Assembly (NCBI GenBank): GCA_950097015.1
Contig: CATNEN010000031.1
Span: 3,288,001-3,352,000, forward strand
Length of the DNA: 64,000 nucleotides
Reading direction: 5' to 3'
From: Macrostomum hystrix
Taxonomy: Eukaryota; Platyhelminthes; Macrostomidae
Numbering within the stretch: position 1 is the first letter of the stretch; every line of letters starts with the position of its first letter. The notes beneath the pieces are model-generated. The model had not been told where the DNA came from. It did no database searches and worked only from the letters and a program-made list of their open reading frames with translations. The translations under genes and the position numbers were made by a program. Positions 37,501 to 64,000 of this stretch are shown here, piece by piece.

Positions 37501-40500
37501 CCTCTGCATTCCCAAAGTAAAATACAAATGGAATGAGGTCCGCAAGGTTCCGACCGCTATGATTTATTTAATTATCAGCCAGCATTCATTAACCACTAGT
37601 TTCCTACTATCAAAGTCCACTTCACTATTCATACTTCTAGCAAGTTGTGAAACAAGCAAGTAAAAGCCCTTTTAAACTTACATTCGTAAAAAAATTGCGT
37701 AACATATGAATTTTAGCCACCGGAAAATCAAAAGTATGCATACATCAGGCAGTGGAGAAACAAGGACTCAAACAGTACCACAAGGACAAGTCAAGAAAAA
37801 AATCCCTCTTTCCTCTGTCTCCTCCTCGCTAATCTTCTCCACTTTCTCTCCTCTGTCACTCTCTCTCCTCTTCCACTCTCTCTCCTCTGTCACTCTCTCT
37901 CCTCTGTCACTCTCTCTCCTCTGCCACTCTCTCTCCTCTGCCACTCTCTCTCCTCTGTCACTCTCTCTCCTCTGCCACTCTCTCTCCTCTGTCACTCTCT
38001 CTCTCCTCTGTCACACTCTCTCCTCTGTCACTCTCTCTCCTCTGCCACTCTCTCTCCTCTGTCACTCTCTCTCCTCTGTCACTCTCTCTCCTCTGTCACT
38101 CTCTCCTCTGCCACTCTCTCTCCTCTGCCACTCTCTCTCCTCTGTCACTCTCTCTCCTCTTCCACTCTCTCTCCTCTGTCACTCTCTCTCCTCTGTCACT
38201 CTCTCTCCTCTGTCACTCTCTCTCCTCTGTCACTCTCTCTCCTCTGCCACTCTCTCTCCTCTGTCACTCTCTCTCCTCTGCCACTCTCTCTCCTCTGTCA
38301 CTCTCTCTCCTCTGCCACTCTCTCTCCTCTGCCACTCTCTCTCCTCTGTCACTCTCTCTCCTCTGCCACTCTCTCTCCTCTGTCACTCTCTCTCTCCTCT
38401 GTCACACTCTCTCCTCTGTCACTCTCTCTCCTCTGCCACTCTCTCTCCTCTGCCACTCTCTCTCCTCTGCCACTCTCTCTCCTCTGTCACTCTCTCTCCT
38501 CTGCCACTCTCTCTCCTCTGTCACTCTCTCTCTCCTCTGTCACACTCTCTCCTCTGTCACTCTCTCTCCTCTGTCACTCTCTCTCCTCTGTCACTCTCTC
38601 TCCTCTGCCACTCTCTCTCCTCTGTCACTCTCTCTCCTCTGTCACTCTCTCTCCTCTGTCACTCTCTCTCCTCTGCCACTCTCTCTCCTCTGTCACACTC
38701 TCTCCTCTGTCACTCTCTCTCCTCTGTCACTCTCTCTCCTCTGTCACTCTCTCTCCTCTGTCACTCTCTCTCCTCTGCCACTCTCTCTCCTCTGTCACTC
38801 TCTCTCCTCTGCCACTCTCTCTCCTCTGTCACTCTCTCTCTCCTCTGTCACACGCCCAACTCTCCCACTGTCTTTCCTTTGTCACTCGCCAATCTCTCTC
38901 ACTCTCTTTCCTTTGTCACTCACCAATCTCTCTCACTCTCTTTCCTCTTTCACTCGCCAACATCTCTCCTTCATATCGCATTTTTCCTGGCCACCCCTGC
39001 TGCTATTTTCTTAATTTATTCACTCCTGTCTCAACTCCTGATGAGCGGCACCTAATTAATGAGCGTCGGAGCCTTGAATCCATCAGCAAACGCCTGTCAG
39101 CCTCTCCCTGGATTCAAACCGATTCAGACGGAATCAAGTGGTGATGATGGACGGCCGGGTGATTTATGAAAGTATTTTTTCTGTTCATTCATTATATTGG
39201 ATCATCGAGTGTAGTGAGAGAATCCAAAGACATAGCAAAAAAATCTGAGGCTACTAATTTCCCGATTATCTATGACTTTCCTGAATGCTCGCGACATAGA
39301 AGGAGAGAGTGACGAGAGACAGATGGAGAGAGTGACGAGAGACAGAAGGAGAGAGTGACGAGAGACAGAAGGAGAGAGTGACGAGAGACAGAAGGAGAGA
39401 GTGACGAGAGACAGAAGGAGAGAGTGACGAGAGACAGAAGGAGAGAGTGACGAGAGACAGAAGGAGAGAGTGACGAGAGACAGAAGCAGAGAGTGACGAG
39501 AGACAGAAGGAGAGAGTGACGAGAGACAGAAGGAGAGAGTGACGAGAGACAGAAGCAGAGAGTGACGAGAGACAGAAGCAGAGAGTGACGAGAGACAGAA
39601 GGAGAGAGTAACGAGAGACAGAAGGAGAGAGTGACGAGAGACAGAAGGAGAGAGTGACGAGAGACAGAAGCAGAGAGTGACGAGAGACAGAAGCAGAGAG
39701 TGACGAGAGACAGAAGGAGAGAGTGACGAGAGACAGAAGGAGAGAGTGACGAGAGACAGAAGGAGAGAGTGACGAGAGACAGAAGCAGAGAGTGACGAGA
39801 GACAGAAGCAGAGAGTGACGAGAGACAGAAGGAGAGAGTGACGAGAGACAGAAGCAGAGAGTGACGAGAGACAGAAGCAGAGAGTGACGAGAGACAGAAG
39901 GAGAGAGTGACGAGAGACAGAAGCAGAGAGTGACGAGAGACAGAAGGAGAGAGTGACGAGAGACAGAAGCAGAGAGTGACGAGAGACAGATGGAGAGAGT
40001 GACGAGAGACAGAAGGAGAGAGTGACGAGAGACAGATGGAGAGAGTGACGAGAGACAGAAGGAGAGAGTGACGAGAGACAGATGGAGAGAGTGACGAGAG
40101 ACAGAAGGAGAGAGTGACGAGAGACAGAAGCAGAGAGTGACGAGAGACAGAAGGAGAGAGTGACGAGAGACAGAAGGAGAGAGTGACGAGAGACAGATGG
40201 AGAGAGTGACGAGAGACAGATGGAGAGAGTGACGAGAGACAGAAGGAGAGAGTGACGAGAGACAGAAGGAGAGAGTGACGAGAGACAGAAGGAGAGAGTG
40301 ACGAGAGACAGAAGGAGAGAGTGACGAGAGACAGAAGGAGAGAGTGACGAGAGACAGAAGCAGAGAGTGACGAGAGACAGAAGGAGAGAGTGACGAGAGA
40401 CAGAAGGAGAGAGTGACGAGAGACAGAAGCAGAGAGTGACGAGAGACAGAAGCAGAGAGTGACGAGAGACAGAAGGAGAGAGTAACGAGAGACAGAAGGA

Positions 40501-43500
40501 GAGAGTGACGAGAGACAGAAGGAGAGAGTGACGAGAGACAGAAGGAGAGAGTGACGAGAGACAGAAGGAGAGAGTGACGAGAGACAGAAGCAGAGAGTGA
40601 CGAGAGACAGAAGCAGAGAGTGACGAGAGACAGAAGGAGAGAGTGACGAGAGACAGAAGGAGAGAGTGACGAGAGACAGAAGGAGAGAGTGACGAGAGAC
40701 AGAAGCAGAGAGTGACGAGAGACAGAAGCAGAGAGTGACGAGAGACAGAAGGAGAGAGTGACGAGAGACAGAAGCAGAGAGTGACGAGAGACAGAAGCAG
40801 AGAGTGACGAGAGACAGAAGGAGAGAGTGACGAGAGACAGAAGCAGAGAGTGACGAGAGACAGAAGGAGAGAGTGACGAGAGACAGAAGGAGAGAGTGAC
40901 GAGAGACAGATGGAGAGAGTGACGAGAGACAGAAGGAGAGAGTGACGAGAGACAGAAGCAGAGAGTGACGAGAGACAGAAGGAGAGAGTGACGAGAGACA
41001 GAAGGAGAGAGTGACGAGAGACAGATGGAGAGAGTGACGAGAGACAGATGGAGAGAGTGACGAGAGACAGAAGGAGAGAGTGACGAGAGACAGAAGGAGA
41101 GAGTGACGAGAGACAGAAGGAGAGAGTGACGAGAGACAGAAGGAGAGAGTGACGAGAGACAGAAGGAGAGAGTGACGAGAGACAGAAGGAGAGAGTGACG
41201 AGAGACAGAAGGAGAGAGTGACGAGAGACAGAAGGAGAGAGTGACGAGAGACAGAAGGAGAGAGTGACGAGAGACAGATGGAGAGAGTGACGAGAGACAG
41301 AAGGAGAGAGTGACGAGAGACAGAAAAGGAAGACAGTTGGGTGTACTTGCCTTTCTTAAAAAATTCTTTATCCCAACAATTACTCACATTTTTGAGTCGC
41401 AAAAAAGGTCTCCCAAAGAAGTCCATGAATTCCTATGCAGCAAGGCGTGCAAGTGTTTCTTTGTAACAGAGTAGTTACTTATCAATGAGATTTCGACACT
41501 AAAGTGTCGCTAGCGGGGGTCCGGGATGCTGAGGTTTTCTGAGACCGGACCTTTCTGGAATCTCTCTCCCAGACCCGGCCTCTCTTAATGCTATTTGCCT
41601 GCTCAGGACCCGGGTCGGGGGAGGAAGGAGAGAGCAGTGAGAGGGCGACTCCGGCTCAAGAATGCAGATTGGGGGAGTGACGGAGAGACTCGACACAGAA
41701 AAGGCGAATGGAGAAGGGGAAGAGAAAGCCTTTGCTTCCCGGATTTATGCTCTTTGGCAAAAACAACAGGAATAAGCTGCCAGCTGCCAGTCTCATCTCT
41801 CTCCCGTGTCTCATCTGTCTCCCGTGTCTCATCTCTCTCCTGTGTCTCATCTCTCCCATGTATCATCTCTCCCCTGTCCCATCTCTCCCGTGTCTCATGT
41901 CTCCTGTGTCTCATCTCTCCCATGTATCATCTCTCCCCTGTCCCATCTCTCCCGTGTCTCATCTCTCCCGTGTATCATCTCTCCAATGAATCCCATCTCT
42001 CCCGTGTCTAATCACTCCACTGAATCCAATCTCTCCCGTGTCTCATCTCTCCACTGAATCCCATCTCTCCAGTGTCTCATCTCTCCACTGAATCCAATCT
42101 CTCTCGTGTCTCATCTCTCCCTCAGTAGGACAGAGGGGCGAGTCCAGGCTCAAGAAGAAGGTTGGAGTATTGCAGAGGAACCGGAGGCATAGGGGAGGCG
42201 CACTGATCGTTGTGTGAGTTGGGGAGCGAGAAAGCCTTGGCATTCCCAAATTTCTGCTTTCCAGCATGAGCAGCGGGCCTGAGCTGGCAGTCTGGAAGAA
42301 TCGTGATCGGAAGGCAACTCAAGGATTTTATGGGATCTGAGCCGAGATGTTTTAATTCCGCATTAATTGCCTAACTCAGCCTGAGTTTGTCAGCAGTCAA
42401 CAGGCTGGCAGGTCAGCTAGCTCTAAGTAGGCGACCCTTCATGGCTTCTGATTGGCTGCGAATGCGAGAACTTTTTACTTGCTTGCATTCTAGAAATGGT
42501 ACCTTAGGCAGGCAGTCTCAACATGGCACAGGACTGCTACCTGTAATATCATGCTAAACCTACCTGTTAGAGATTGCAACCTTCCTGTTAGGTGGGGAGC
42601 CTACATATTTGACAGGGCACATAACTTTTAGACAAGGTAAATTACAATGTAGCACACTCAAATTTGAGTAAAACAAGAAGGCAATTAAAATCAGAATGTG
42701 ATAAAAAAGTTTCCCGAGGGTCACCTGATCTTCTTGCTCAGGCTGAGCCGGATCATCACCGGTGATGTGCTCATCGTCTAGGCCGTCGCTGCTGCCGACC
42801 TCCGAGATCGTGTAAGTGCCAGCCTCGCTAACAGCGTCTTGCTTGGCCTCGGCCTCCTGTTTGGCCTCCAAAACTTCGGTTTGGCCTTCGTCCTCCTCTC
42901 TCGGAGCCTCCCGCAGATCCTGCCGCTGATGCTTCGACGGCGCAACTGGACTGAAAATAAAAAAGGAGTAATGTAAGTGAAACTACTACTCGTTATTTGT
43001 TAGTAGCACGAACGCGCACGTTGAAACGAAAACTGTTTGCCGACCTTTGCCGAGTGTCGGTCCCCCGTCTCTGCTCTACGGCTGGTCCGCTAGCCAATAG
43101 GCGGTCAATGAGAAACTTTGTAGGCACGGAGCGGCAGCTAGACTGCTTCGACTCCTTAGCCATGGTCGACGGTCGCGACTGCTGCTGCGGCGACGCCTGA
43201 GGCACCAGTGACGGCGCGCTGCCTCGCCGCAGCTGCTGCAGGCGGCTCTGCGGCAGGCCGGGCGGCTGATACAGCTTGGTCGGCTGCTGTTGAGGCGCTC
43301 GGCCCATCGAGTTGCGCATCGGGCCGACGGCGGCAGGAGCAGCCGCTGGCCGAGGGGTTGATCTGGCGACGCGGCGCTGATGATCGCGCTCCTGGAAGAC
43401 CCGCTGAAGCCGCTGAGGCACAAAGCTGCTCAGACTGTTGCCAACATCCAAGACGCTGCCGGGACCGGAGCCGCTGCTGCCAGCATCGTTGGAGTCATCC

Positions 43501-45961
43501 AGCGTTGTCAGCGGCACCAAGAAGGCTTCGGGCTGGCGCGGAAACGGAGGCGGCGACGTCGTCTGATGCGGCGCCTTCGAGTTGGCGGCACGTTGTTTGC
43601 ATTATAAAAAAATACCAAAGTTAATTAAACTTGCTATCCTAGGCTACTGCTAGTAGATATTAGGGAAATGTACATTTTTCAAGCTAATTACAGTAACGAC
43701 ATGAATTGTGTCTGATACGTTGCCCGTTCGAATAATAAAAACGCTATAAATTAATTAATAAAAGTAACCTCACCACAATCGGTCGCGAGCCCTGTTTGTA
43801 AGGCTGTTGCTGCTGCTGCTGCTGCTGCGGCTGCTTTCTGGTGCTCCTAGAAGATGGTGGCGCCTCGTCCACATCGGCATCGTCCATTCCCCACCAGTCG
43901 GGCTGCCCATAGAGCTCTGGTTCCAAAATTATGAGAAAATGATTACCACGTCTGCCACTATATATTTTCAAAATCTTTTTAGATCCAAAGCGATTTAGTG
44001 CGCGATTTTCATATTTTTTCCTTTATTCTTGCGCACCTTTTATCTTCTTCTGGTCGACGCTTCTTGAACAGGCTCTGCCAGAGTGAGTTCGCGCCGAGGT
44101 AAGCAAAGCACCAGCGGCACAGCCCTGCACGGAGTTTGTTTCTAGATAATTATTCCTTGAATGCGAATGCAAAGATAGACGAGGCCAGCAAACAGGTCAT
44201 TACTGCAGGCAACCAGTGGACAACATTTAAGTGAAAAAACTGGACAGAATGAACTCAGAAATAACAAAACAAAGTTTAGAGTGCCGCTAAGATTAGTACA
44301 CTTGTCTATTCTTACTGTGAAAGTAACGTGCCGTTAAAAAACATTCAGGGGTTGCTTGTCTAGACGAACCATAATGGGTGCAGTTGGCAAGGGAGAAAGT
44401 GAGGGGTGTAAAGTCCATTTAAGGTTGTAAGATAGACAGGAAATGAGGTGGATGCATTGGGTAAAGGGATAAATGAGACAGGCCGGAGCGAGGTGGGTGC
44501 AGTGGTTATGCGGGTAAGAGAGACAAGGAGTGAGGTGGGTGCAGTGGATGAGGGGAAAAATTAGACAGGGAGTGGGGTGGGTAAGGCGGTTAATGGGGCG
44601 TGAAGAGTCAGTGCAGGACAGGCTGGTGGTCAAGCCAAGCAATGCGAGACTCATCAGTAGGTGATTTAGGGGTAGGCAGTGAGCAGACGATCTGTGCTCA
44701 GGGAGGCTGTTAAACAAACCTTGCAATAGACTCATAGTCCATTAAAATAACGTCGACTGCTCAGCACTATAAGGAATAGGGCAACGTTTTAGCTTTTAAA
44801 CAACTAAGTAAGCGCTAAAAAAGATTCGATAATTTCACAGAAACAAGACTGCAATTAAAGCAAAATGTAAGTGAATGATCCCCTTGCAGATCCCACCAGC
44901 TCACTGGACACTCGGAGCTCTGTGGTAGCCGACTCCGCTGCCACCGGCCGCGTTCCACTGGCCTGGTGGAGGCGGCCTTCGCCGCCCAGGCCGGCGGGTC
45001 GGGCAACTCCAGCCGCTGAGTGGAGGCGGCGAACCTGGCCACCCGGAGTCCGGCTGGCTCCCGGCCGAAACGCAAACTGTCGTCGGCCTCCAGGACGGCG
45101 CCGGAAGTCGCGTCGTTGCCAGCCGATTCATTACCAATCCGGCGATTGTTGACAAATGTCTGCGTAGGTTTTCGGTTGGTCGAAAAAGGCAAGACGTAAA
45201 AGAAGAAAAAAACATCTCTCCCCTGTCTCATCTCTCCCCTGTCTCATCTCTCCCCTGTCTCATCTCTCACCTGTCTCAACTCTCCCGTCTCAACTCTCCC
45301 CTGTCTCAACTCTCCCCTGTCTCAACTCTCCCCTGTCTCATCTCTCCCCTGTCTCATCTCTCTCCTGTCTCATCTCTCCCCTGTCTTATCTCTCTCCTGT
45401 CAATCTGGCCAGCATTTTCTATTTTAAAGTTTTGATCTTTTTGGCTCGCGTTGCATATCAGGTTGCTGACCCCCTGAAAAGGTACATGGCTCTACCAGTC
45501 GGCGGGTGTCTGACTGATAAGCGAGTCGCGGAACACCGAATCGCTCACCCCCTCAGCTGAGCCCAGGTCTTTCAGTCGGTGGCGCTGCAGGCTGGGATCA
45601 AAGGTCACCAGGGCGTGCCTGGGTTCAACAGTTGCCGACTGCAATTGCAAGGGTTCCGAATCGGGACATCAGGAACGTATGAGCTTCGCATAGGAGCCCA
45701 AGAATGAAAGTGGAGAAAAATCTAAATATTGAACTCGCAAACTCGATTGCAAAAATCTCCAATAAAACATTTTTATGACATCTATGGGACAGTACATACA
45801 CTAATCAAAGTTCAAACCTTTATCTGCAATTGGCAGTCTGAGCGACCAATCAGAAACGTGCCATCCTGCGACAGCCAGTATCTGCCTCCCTGGGAGTCGA
45901 CCAGGCACCAGACCGTTTGGTCGGCCGTCTCACTTGCTGATGAGGCCAGCAAGCCAGCTTC
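34517..45961 (-). CDS. CEP170: CEP170-like centrosomal/microtubule protein, nine exons found, 5' end missing
   Basis: Exons: 45961-45818, 45638-45549, 45159-44905, 43914-43774, 43562-43045, 42950-42725, 36209-35838, 35562-35220, 34707-34517. All phases agree, giving at least 759 aa (human about 1,580). An FHA domain spans the first three exons (WCLVDSQGG, GRSDCQLQ, HALVTFD, LKDLGSAEG, TFVNNRRI, LRFGREP). It is followed by PLYGQPDWWG, a CEP170 hallmark, then a disordered S/Q/R-rich middle with AGTYTIS. The conserved C-terminal helices are LLASSLHQLSQKLRR and QEELLGCLRHLQAV. CEP170 binds microtubules and marks subdistal appendages of the mother centriole. The initiator Met exon was not found; the first exon starts at an acceptor (actattcag). 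Less certain joins are the start and end of exon 5. Exons could be hidden in the 6.5-kb intron 36,210-42,724. Confidence 0.85.
34818..34987. mobile_element. Mariner-like MITE, 170 bp, in CEP170 intron
   Basis: It lies between the last two CEP170 exons. Near-perfect inverted arms of about 57 bp (34,818-34,874 and 34,930-34,987) start with GCTTTTTGCAGAC and are flanked by TA on both sides. The internal loop is about 55 bp. TA flanks and long arms fit a Tc1/mariner-derived MITE. Confidence 0.85.
36262..37085. repeat. 28-bp minisatellite in CEP170 intron
   Basis: About 29 copies with core ggatctctagcttcgattcc, with g/c and tt/gg changes between copies. It ends about 55 bp upstream (in gene direction) of the acceptor of the exon at 36,209. 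Confidence 0.95.
37086..37799. other. Intron segment, possible unproven exon
   Basis: A minus-strand open stretch at about 37,386-37,490 reads RQGRNSALSVSSQFRRSQKD. It could be a CEP170 exon, but the flanking splice signals are weak and the reported exons are already in phase without it. Confidence 0.25.
37800..38960. repeat. Polypyrimidine minisatellite, 17-bp unit
   Basis: About sixty copies of cactctctctcctctgt/c, with some length variants, then a degraded tail with cactcgccaatctctct. It lies in the large CEP170 intron. The 449-codon plus-strand frame is a repeat artefact. Confidence 0.95.
39297..41325. repeat. Polypurine minisatellite, 23-bp unit, about 2 kb
   Basis: Near-perfect copies, about 88 of them, with core gagagtgacgagagacagaa and aagg/aagc/atgg changes. 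The complement shares the block ctgtcactctctcc with the 17-bp array just before it, so the two form an inverted pair. The 718-codon minus frame is an artefact: three units make 23 codons. Confidence 0.96.
41326..41794. other. Intron segment between arrays
   Basis: Unique sequence with no supported exon. Open frames near 41,500-41,700 on both strands lack splice context or family similarity. Confidence 0.35.
41795..42122. repeat. 15-16 bp pyrimidine repeat
   Basis: Copies of ctcatctctcccgtgt with cca/ctg changes and occasional ctgaatcc inserts, within the CEP170 intron. The same unit (ctcatctctcccctgt) forms another array at 45,212-45,402 in a different intron of the same gene. Confidence 0.9.
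44390..44620. repeat. Degenerate repeat, about 54 bp unit, four copies
   Basis: Diverged copies around gaggtgggtgcagtgg followed by gagacagg, in the CEP170 intron between the exons at 44,905 and 43,914. An old, decaying array. Confidence 0.6.
44905..45961 (-). other. CEP170: FHA domain of the CEP170-like gene, split over three exons
   Basis: The FHA fold reads TVWCLVDSQGGRYWL, then FLIGRSDCQL (the GR of the phosphothreonine loop), EPRHALVTFD (RH in place of the usual SxxH), LKDLGSAEG then TFVNN (usual NGTFVN; here the N of NGT is replaced by E). Its presence next to LYGQPDWWG fixes the family. The altered SxxH and NGT positions may weaken phospho-binding. Confidence 0.8.
45212..45402. repeat. 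16-bp repeat, same unit as 41,795-42,122
   Basis: About twelve copies of ctcatctctcccctgt. It ends about 50 bp upstream, in gene direction, of the acceptor of the third CEP170 exon. Confidence 0.92.
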
Positions 45962-47274
45962 CTGAATAGTTACAGTAATATCCCGTTGTAGCCTACTGCT
46001 GTCAGTTTATATTTATGAAACATTTAATAATGCTCAAAATTGTCATATATGTACTTAGGTCTTGATTATAAATAAGTTTTCAGAACTTGTTTATCATCGT
46101 TAACTAATTAAATATTTTCTGGACATACAAACAGAAATAAAAAGTATGCAAAACATTTTTTTGATTTCCTTATAATGGTTTAATAATGTCAAAATAATTT
46201 TTTTTGTTAAATTTTATGTGTTATTTATTACAACTTGAATAATACAAACTTTAATTTTTCGTCTTTTGCGATTGAATTAACTATCAAAATGTACCCTTGG
46301 ATTGTATTTCATGAATGGACCGCTATTATGTTACAGAAGAATATGTGGACGCAGCTTTGCGTATATAATTAAAATATTAATGTCATATTTTACACAGTGA
46401 AAACGTTGCTGTGAGAATTTTAATGCAAGTTCTTTTTATTTTGCTGCACTAAACCATAAAAATCATTCCGTTTTTATGCGCAAAATAAAAAGTATTTATA
46501 TATATATAAACAATATTCATGAGCGCTATAAATTAAATGAACGCAGGAAACAAAAAATGATTATAAGTTATGTTTCTAGCTAACTATCTATATAGGGCCG
46601 ATGGGCATTTTTGTGAGAATTGAGTTCTAATCGGTACAATAGAACATAAAAAAACATGACATAACAGTTCAAGTCAGATTTAATATCTGGTAGTCTGTAA
46701 AAACATCTTTAGGGATTCATGAATTATTAGCTTAACTAGGTCTTAATATCGTTGTTGCATAGCGCTTTTTAATTAGTTTTAATTGCTCATATCTTTAAGC
46801 AAAATTCAAGCAAAAAGACACACTTTGTTATAATCCAAAAAGAGACGGATTGTCGTCCTTTATTAGTAGGTTGCATAAACCTAGATCGAGTAAATGTTCA
46901 AGCATAAATTCGAGCTTAAAACGAGTTAACTCATAAAAAACTTTTAGCTTATCAATAAAGCCATATCTTTTATTTAAACTACTTACTATTGCATTGTTGA
47001 GTGTATATAAGTTAGTTAACTGAGAGTTGCATGTTAATTAGACAGGCAAAGAATTTTCAATCAATAAGTGAACAATAATTATCGAACGACTTTATGTAAA
47101 GTACGAGAATAAGAAATGTTGGCAAAAAATTCGCAGAAAATATTTTTATCAACGTTGGTGTTAACATCGTGCACATTACGATTCGCTGGAGAACGCGGCA
47201 GTACTACGAGTATTTAGTAGACAGCTAAGGGTGTGTTCTGGAGCTGTACTAAAATGTACAACAGTTTTTTATTT
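45962..47274. other. AT-rich spacer between CEP170 and RasGRP
   Basis: 1.3 kb between two minus-strand genes. It should hold the 3' end of the RasGRP transcript and the missing 5' exon or promoter of the CEP170-like gene, but I see no ATG exon with a good donor. Short TA run near 46,497. Confidence 0.45.
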
Positions 47275-62501
<15,227 letters not shown>

Positions 62502-63027
62502 CTAGGCACAGAAGCAAGCCGTCTTCTATCTGTACTCGCTACTTTGCTATCAAGAATAAAAGATTCTCCGTCGAGGGCTTGGGCAGGGAGGCAAACTTTG
62601 AGCGCAACAAGCCAGCTGAGCTGGCCGGGATTGGCTGTCTTAGGCTAGCCCGACTCTCGGCAGGGACAGGAGTTAGGAGAATCGTGTGAGATTCCCGGAT
62701 GAGACCTGACGAATAGGGACGGCACAGGGGGAGGACTGGGCAGCTGGGCGGCTGGGTGGAGGAAGCTGCGAGCAACACGATTTCCCACGAGGCCGCGACC
62801 TGGGTAGCATCACAGAGTGAGTCTGAGCAGTGTGAGGGATAGGGTGAAGAGCAGCCCGCCTGCCCTATGGAAATATGCTAATCAGATGCGGAGCGGAGCG
62901 GAGGCTGGGCTGCCAGACACTTCAGATCACTTGGACATTGTGAACAGACGGCTGCAATACGCGAGCTTGGATTCCGACTCCGACCTCCGGGTTATTCCAC
63001 TTTCCATCACAGGGTGCCTTGACCCAT

Positions 63028-63285
63028 GGGCTCTGCCTCCAATTTCCCTGTGGGGAGGTCACTTGACCCCAGGACTCTGCATCCAATTTCCCTGTGGGAG
63101 GTCACTTGACCCCAGGACTCTGCATCCAATTTCCCTGTGTGGAGGTCACTTGACCCCAGGACTCTGCATCCAATTTCCCTGTGGGGAGGTCACTTGACCC
63201 CAGGACTCTGCATCCAATTTCCCTGTGGGAGGTCACTTGACCCCAGGACTCTGCATCCAATTTCCCTGTGGGGAGGTCACATGAC
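63028..63285. repeat. 42-44 bp minisatellite
   Basis: Six copies with core ggtcacttgaccccaggact and ccaatttccctgtggg, upstream of RasGRP. Confidence 0.95.
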
Positions 63286-63342
63286 CTTCGCGTGTGAAGG
63301 AAAAAACTAGTACAACAATCAGGCACATGATAACATGAGCAC

Positions 63343-63412
63343 TAATAGAATCGAACTCGGGACCTTAGACTCCCATGTTAGACTCCCAAACGTTAACCCA
63401 ACAAGGCACTGA
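63343..63412 (-). mobile_element. tRNA-like SINE head or tRNA pseudogene
   Basis: On the minus strand agtgccttgttgggttaacg resembles an A box region and gtcccgagttcgattcta a B box, about 45 bp apart. I could not fold a clean acceptor stem, so a SINE remnant is more likely than a working tRNA. Confidence 0.5.
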
Positions 63413-63851
63413 ATCCAAAATTCTAATTGTTCGATTGGTTGAAATTTATCACTACTTTAGCAGACGCAGTAGTATGTTGAGCTCCTGAGTATAGAAATTT
63501 ATACATTTTACGAGATCCTAGAATAGCCTTTAGGTTCAGAAGCACCTCTTCTTAATTAGTTCTGCTTGTACCTCGAGCAAACAATAAGTTTGGTTAAAAA
63601 TAAAATCAATTAACTAAACGAGCTGGAATTTGGGATGAGTGGGATAAAGGTGTTTTGTTTCCTTCAATAGTCATTATGTGGCGGATGCACAAGCTCGAGG
63701 ATAAAGACTAAACACAATCGCCCTGTAACCACAGGACATTGGGCTAGTTACGTTCCGCCCCTCTGCACTGTTCGGGCTGGAATGCGTTGCTAAGGAAGCT
63801 GAAATTATGACAGAAGATAATGAGATAATTTTGCTCAGTAACCGAATTTAA

Positions 63852-63972
63852 TTAGAGCAGCCGGCTCAAGGCGGTTGGGATCTGATAAAGCCGCAGCTCA
63901 GGTTCCCCTTCCCCAATGTCTGCATCCTCCAGTGAGCGGCTCTTTCGCTCCACCAGCGCCGATAAGCCTAGC
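63852..63972 (-). CDS. Last exon of an unidentified gene (partial)
   Basis: Minus strand: acceptor gcatcccag at 63,973, then one base plus 39 codons and a TAA stop. It reads LGLSALVERKSRSLEDADIG and ends YQIPTALSRLL. The clean acceptor, GC-rich codons and a charged, gene-like sequence support a real C-terminal exon; the rest lies beyond the right edge. I do not recognise the family. Confidence 0.4.
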
Positions 63973-64000
63973 CTGGGATGCGAGAGCGTCAGGGGATAAT

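Larger units (their letters stand above)
62502..63851. other. 5' flank of RasGRP
   Basis: No exon is certain. A POU-type octamer atgctaat lies at about 62,876 in a GC-rich block that could be a promoter. A 79-codon minus-strand frame (62,539-62,778) is of unknown meaning. Confidence 0.35.

Noticed and set aside
37706-39055. 449-codon plus-strand ORF
   Set aside because: Read-through of the 17-bp pyrimidine array, antisense to CEP170.
39270-41426. 718-codon minus-strand ORF
   Set aside because: It is the 23-bp minisatellite read through; 23 is not a multiple of three, so all frames cycle and stay open only because the unit has no stop. No non-repeat coding content.

Overview
This is an animal nuclear genome window. 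The evidence is spliced genes with GT-AG introns (one GC-AG), animal-specific families (DENND11, CEP170, RasGRP, KLF, a neuropeptide-type GPCR), tRNA-derived SINEs, a LINE remnant and very many intronic and intergenic minisatellites. Exons are GC-rich and the spaces between genes AT-rich. I cannot name the species. A repeat-rich lophotrochozoan such as a macrostomid flatworm would fit, but that is a guess. Exon joins below were derived by hand from family conservation, splice consensus and reading-phase agreement.

Layout, left to right. 1-3,790: minisatellites and unrecognised sequence. 3,815-6,680: DENND11 (LCHN), minus strand, three exons, with two arrays of one 30-bp repeat in opposite orientation. 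6,690-10,790: AT-rich, with a SINE and an inverted-repeat element. 10,914-11,960: intronless KLF-type zinc-finger factor (+). 12,665-15,870: 36-bp satellite. 19,590-23,062: NPY/NPF-receptor-like GPCR (+), two exons, with a LINE fragment and a SINE in its intron. 25,523-27,438: two nearly identical intronless zinc-knuckle/RGG genes (CNBP-like, minus). 28,419-29,689: MOCS1A, minus, three exons. 30,100-34,500: AT-rich and transposon-rich, with a nested hAT-like MITE. 34,517-45,961: CEP170-like centrosomal/microtubule protein, minus, nine exons found, 5' end missing. 47,275-62,501: RasGRP-type Ras exchange factor, minus, fifteen exons. 63,852-63,972: last exon of an unidentified minus-strand gene.

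The genes form no pathway. They cover membrane-traffic regulation, transcription, GPCR signalling, RNA binding, molybdenum-cofactor synthesis, the centrosome, and Ca2+/diacylglycerol-to-Ras signalling. The most unusual theme is how repeats relate to gene structure. Four copies of one tRNA-derived SINE lie in the sense orientation of their host gene; three end within about 10-75 bp of a 3' splice site and the fourth about 110 bp before a start codon. Several minisatellites begin or end exactly at a splice site, including one that repeats a 5' splice site five times and one that starts at the GC donor of a GC-AG intron.
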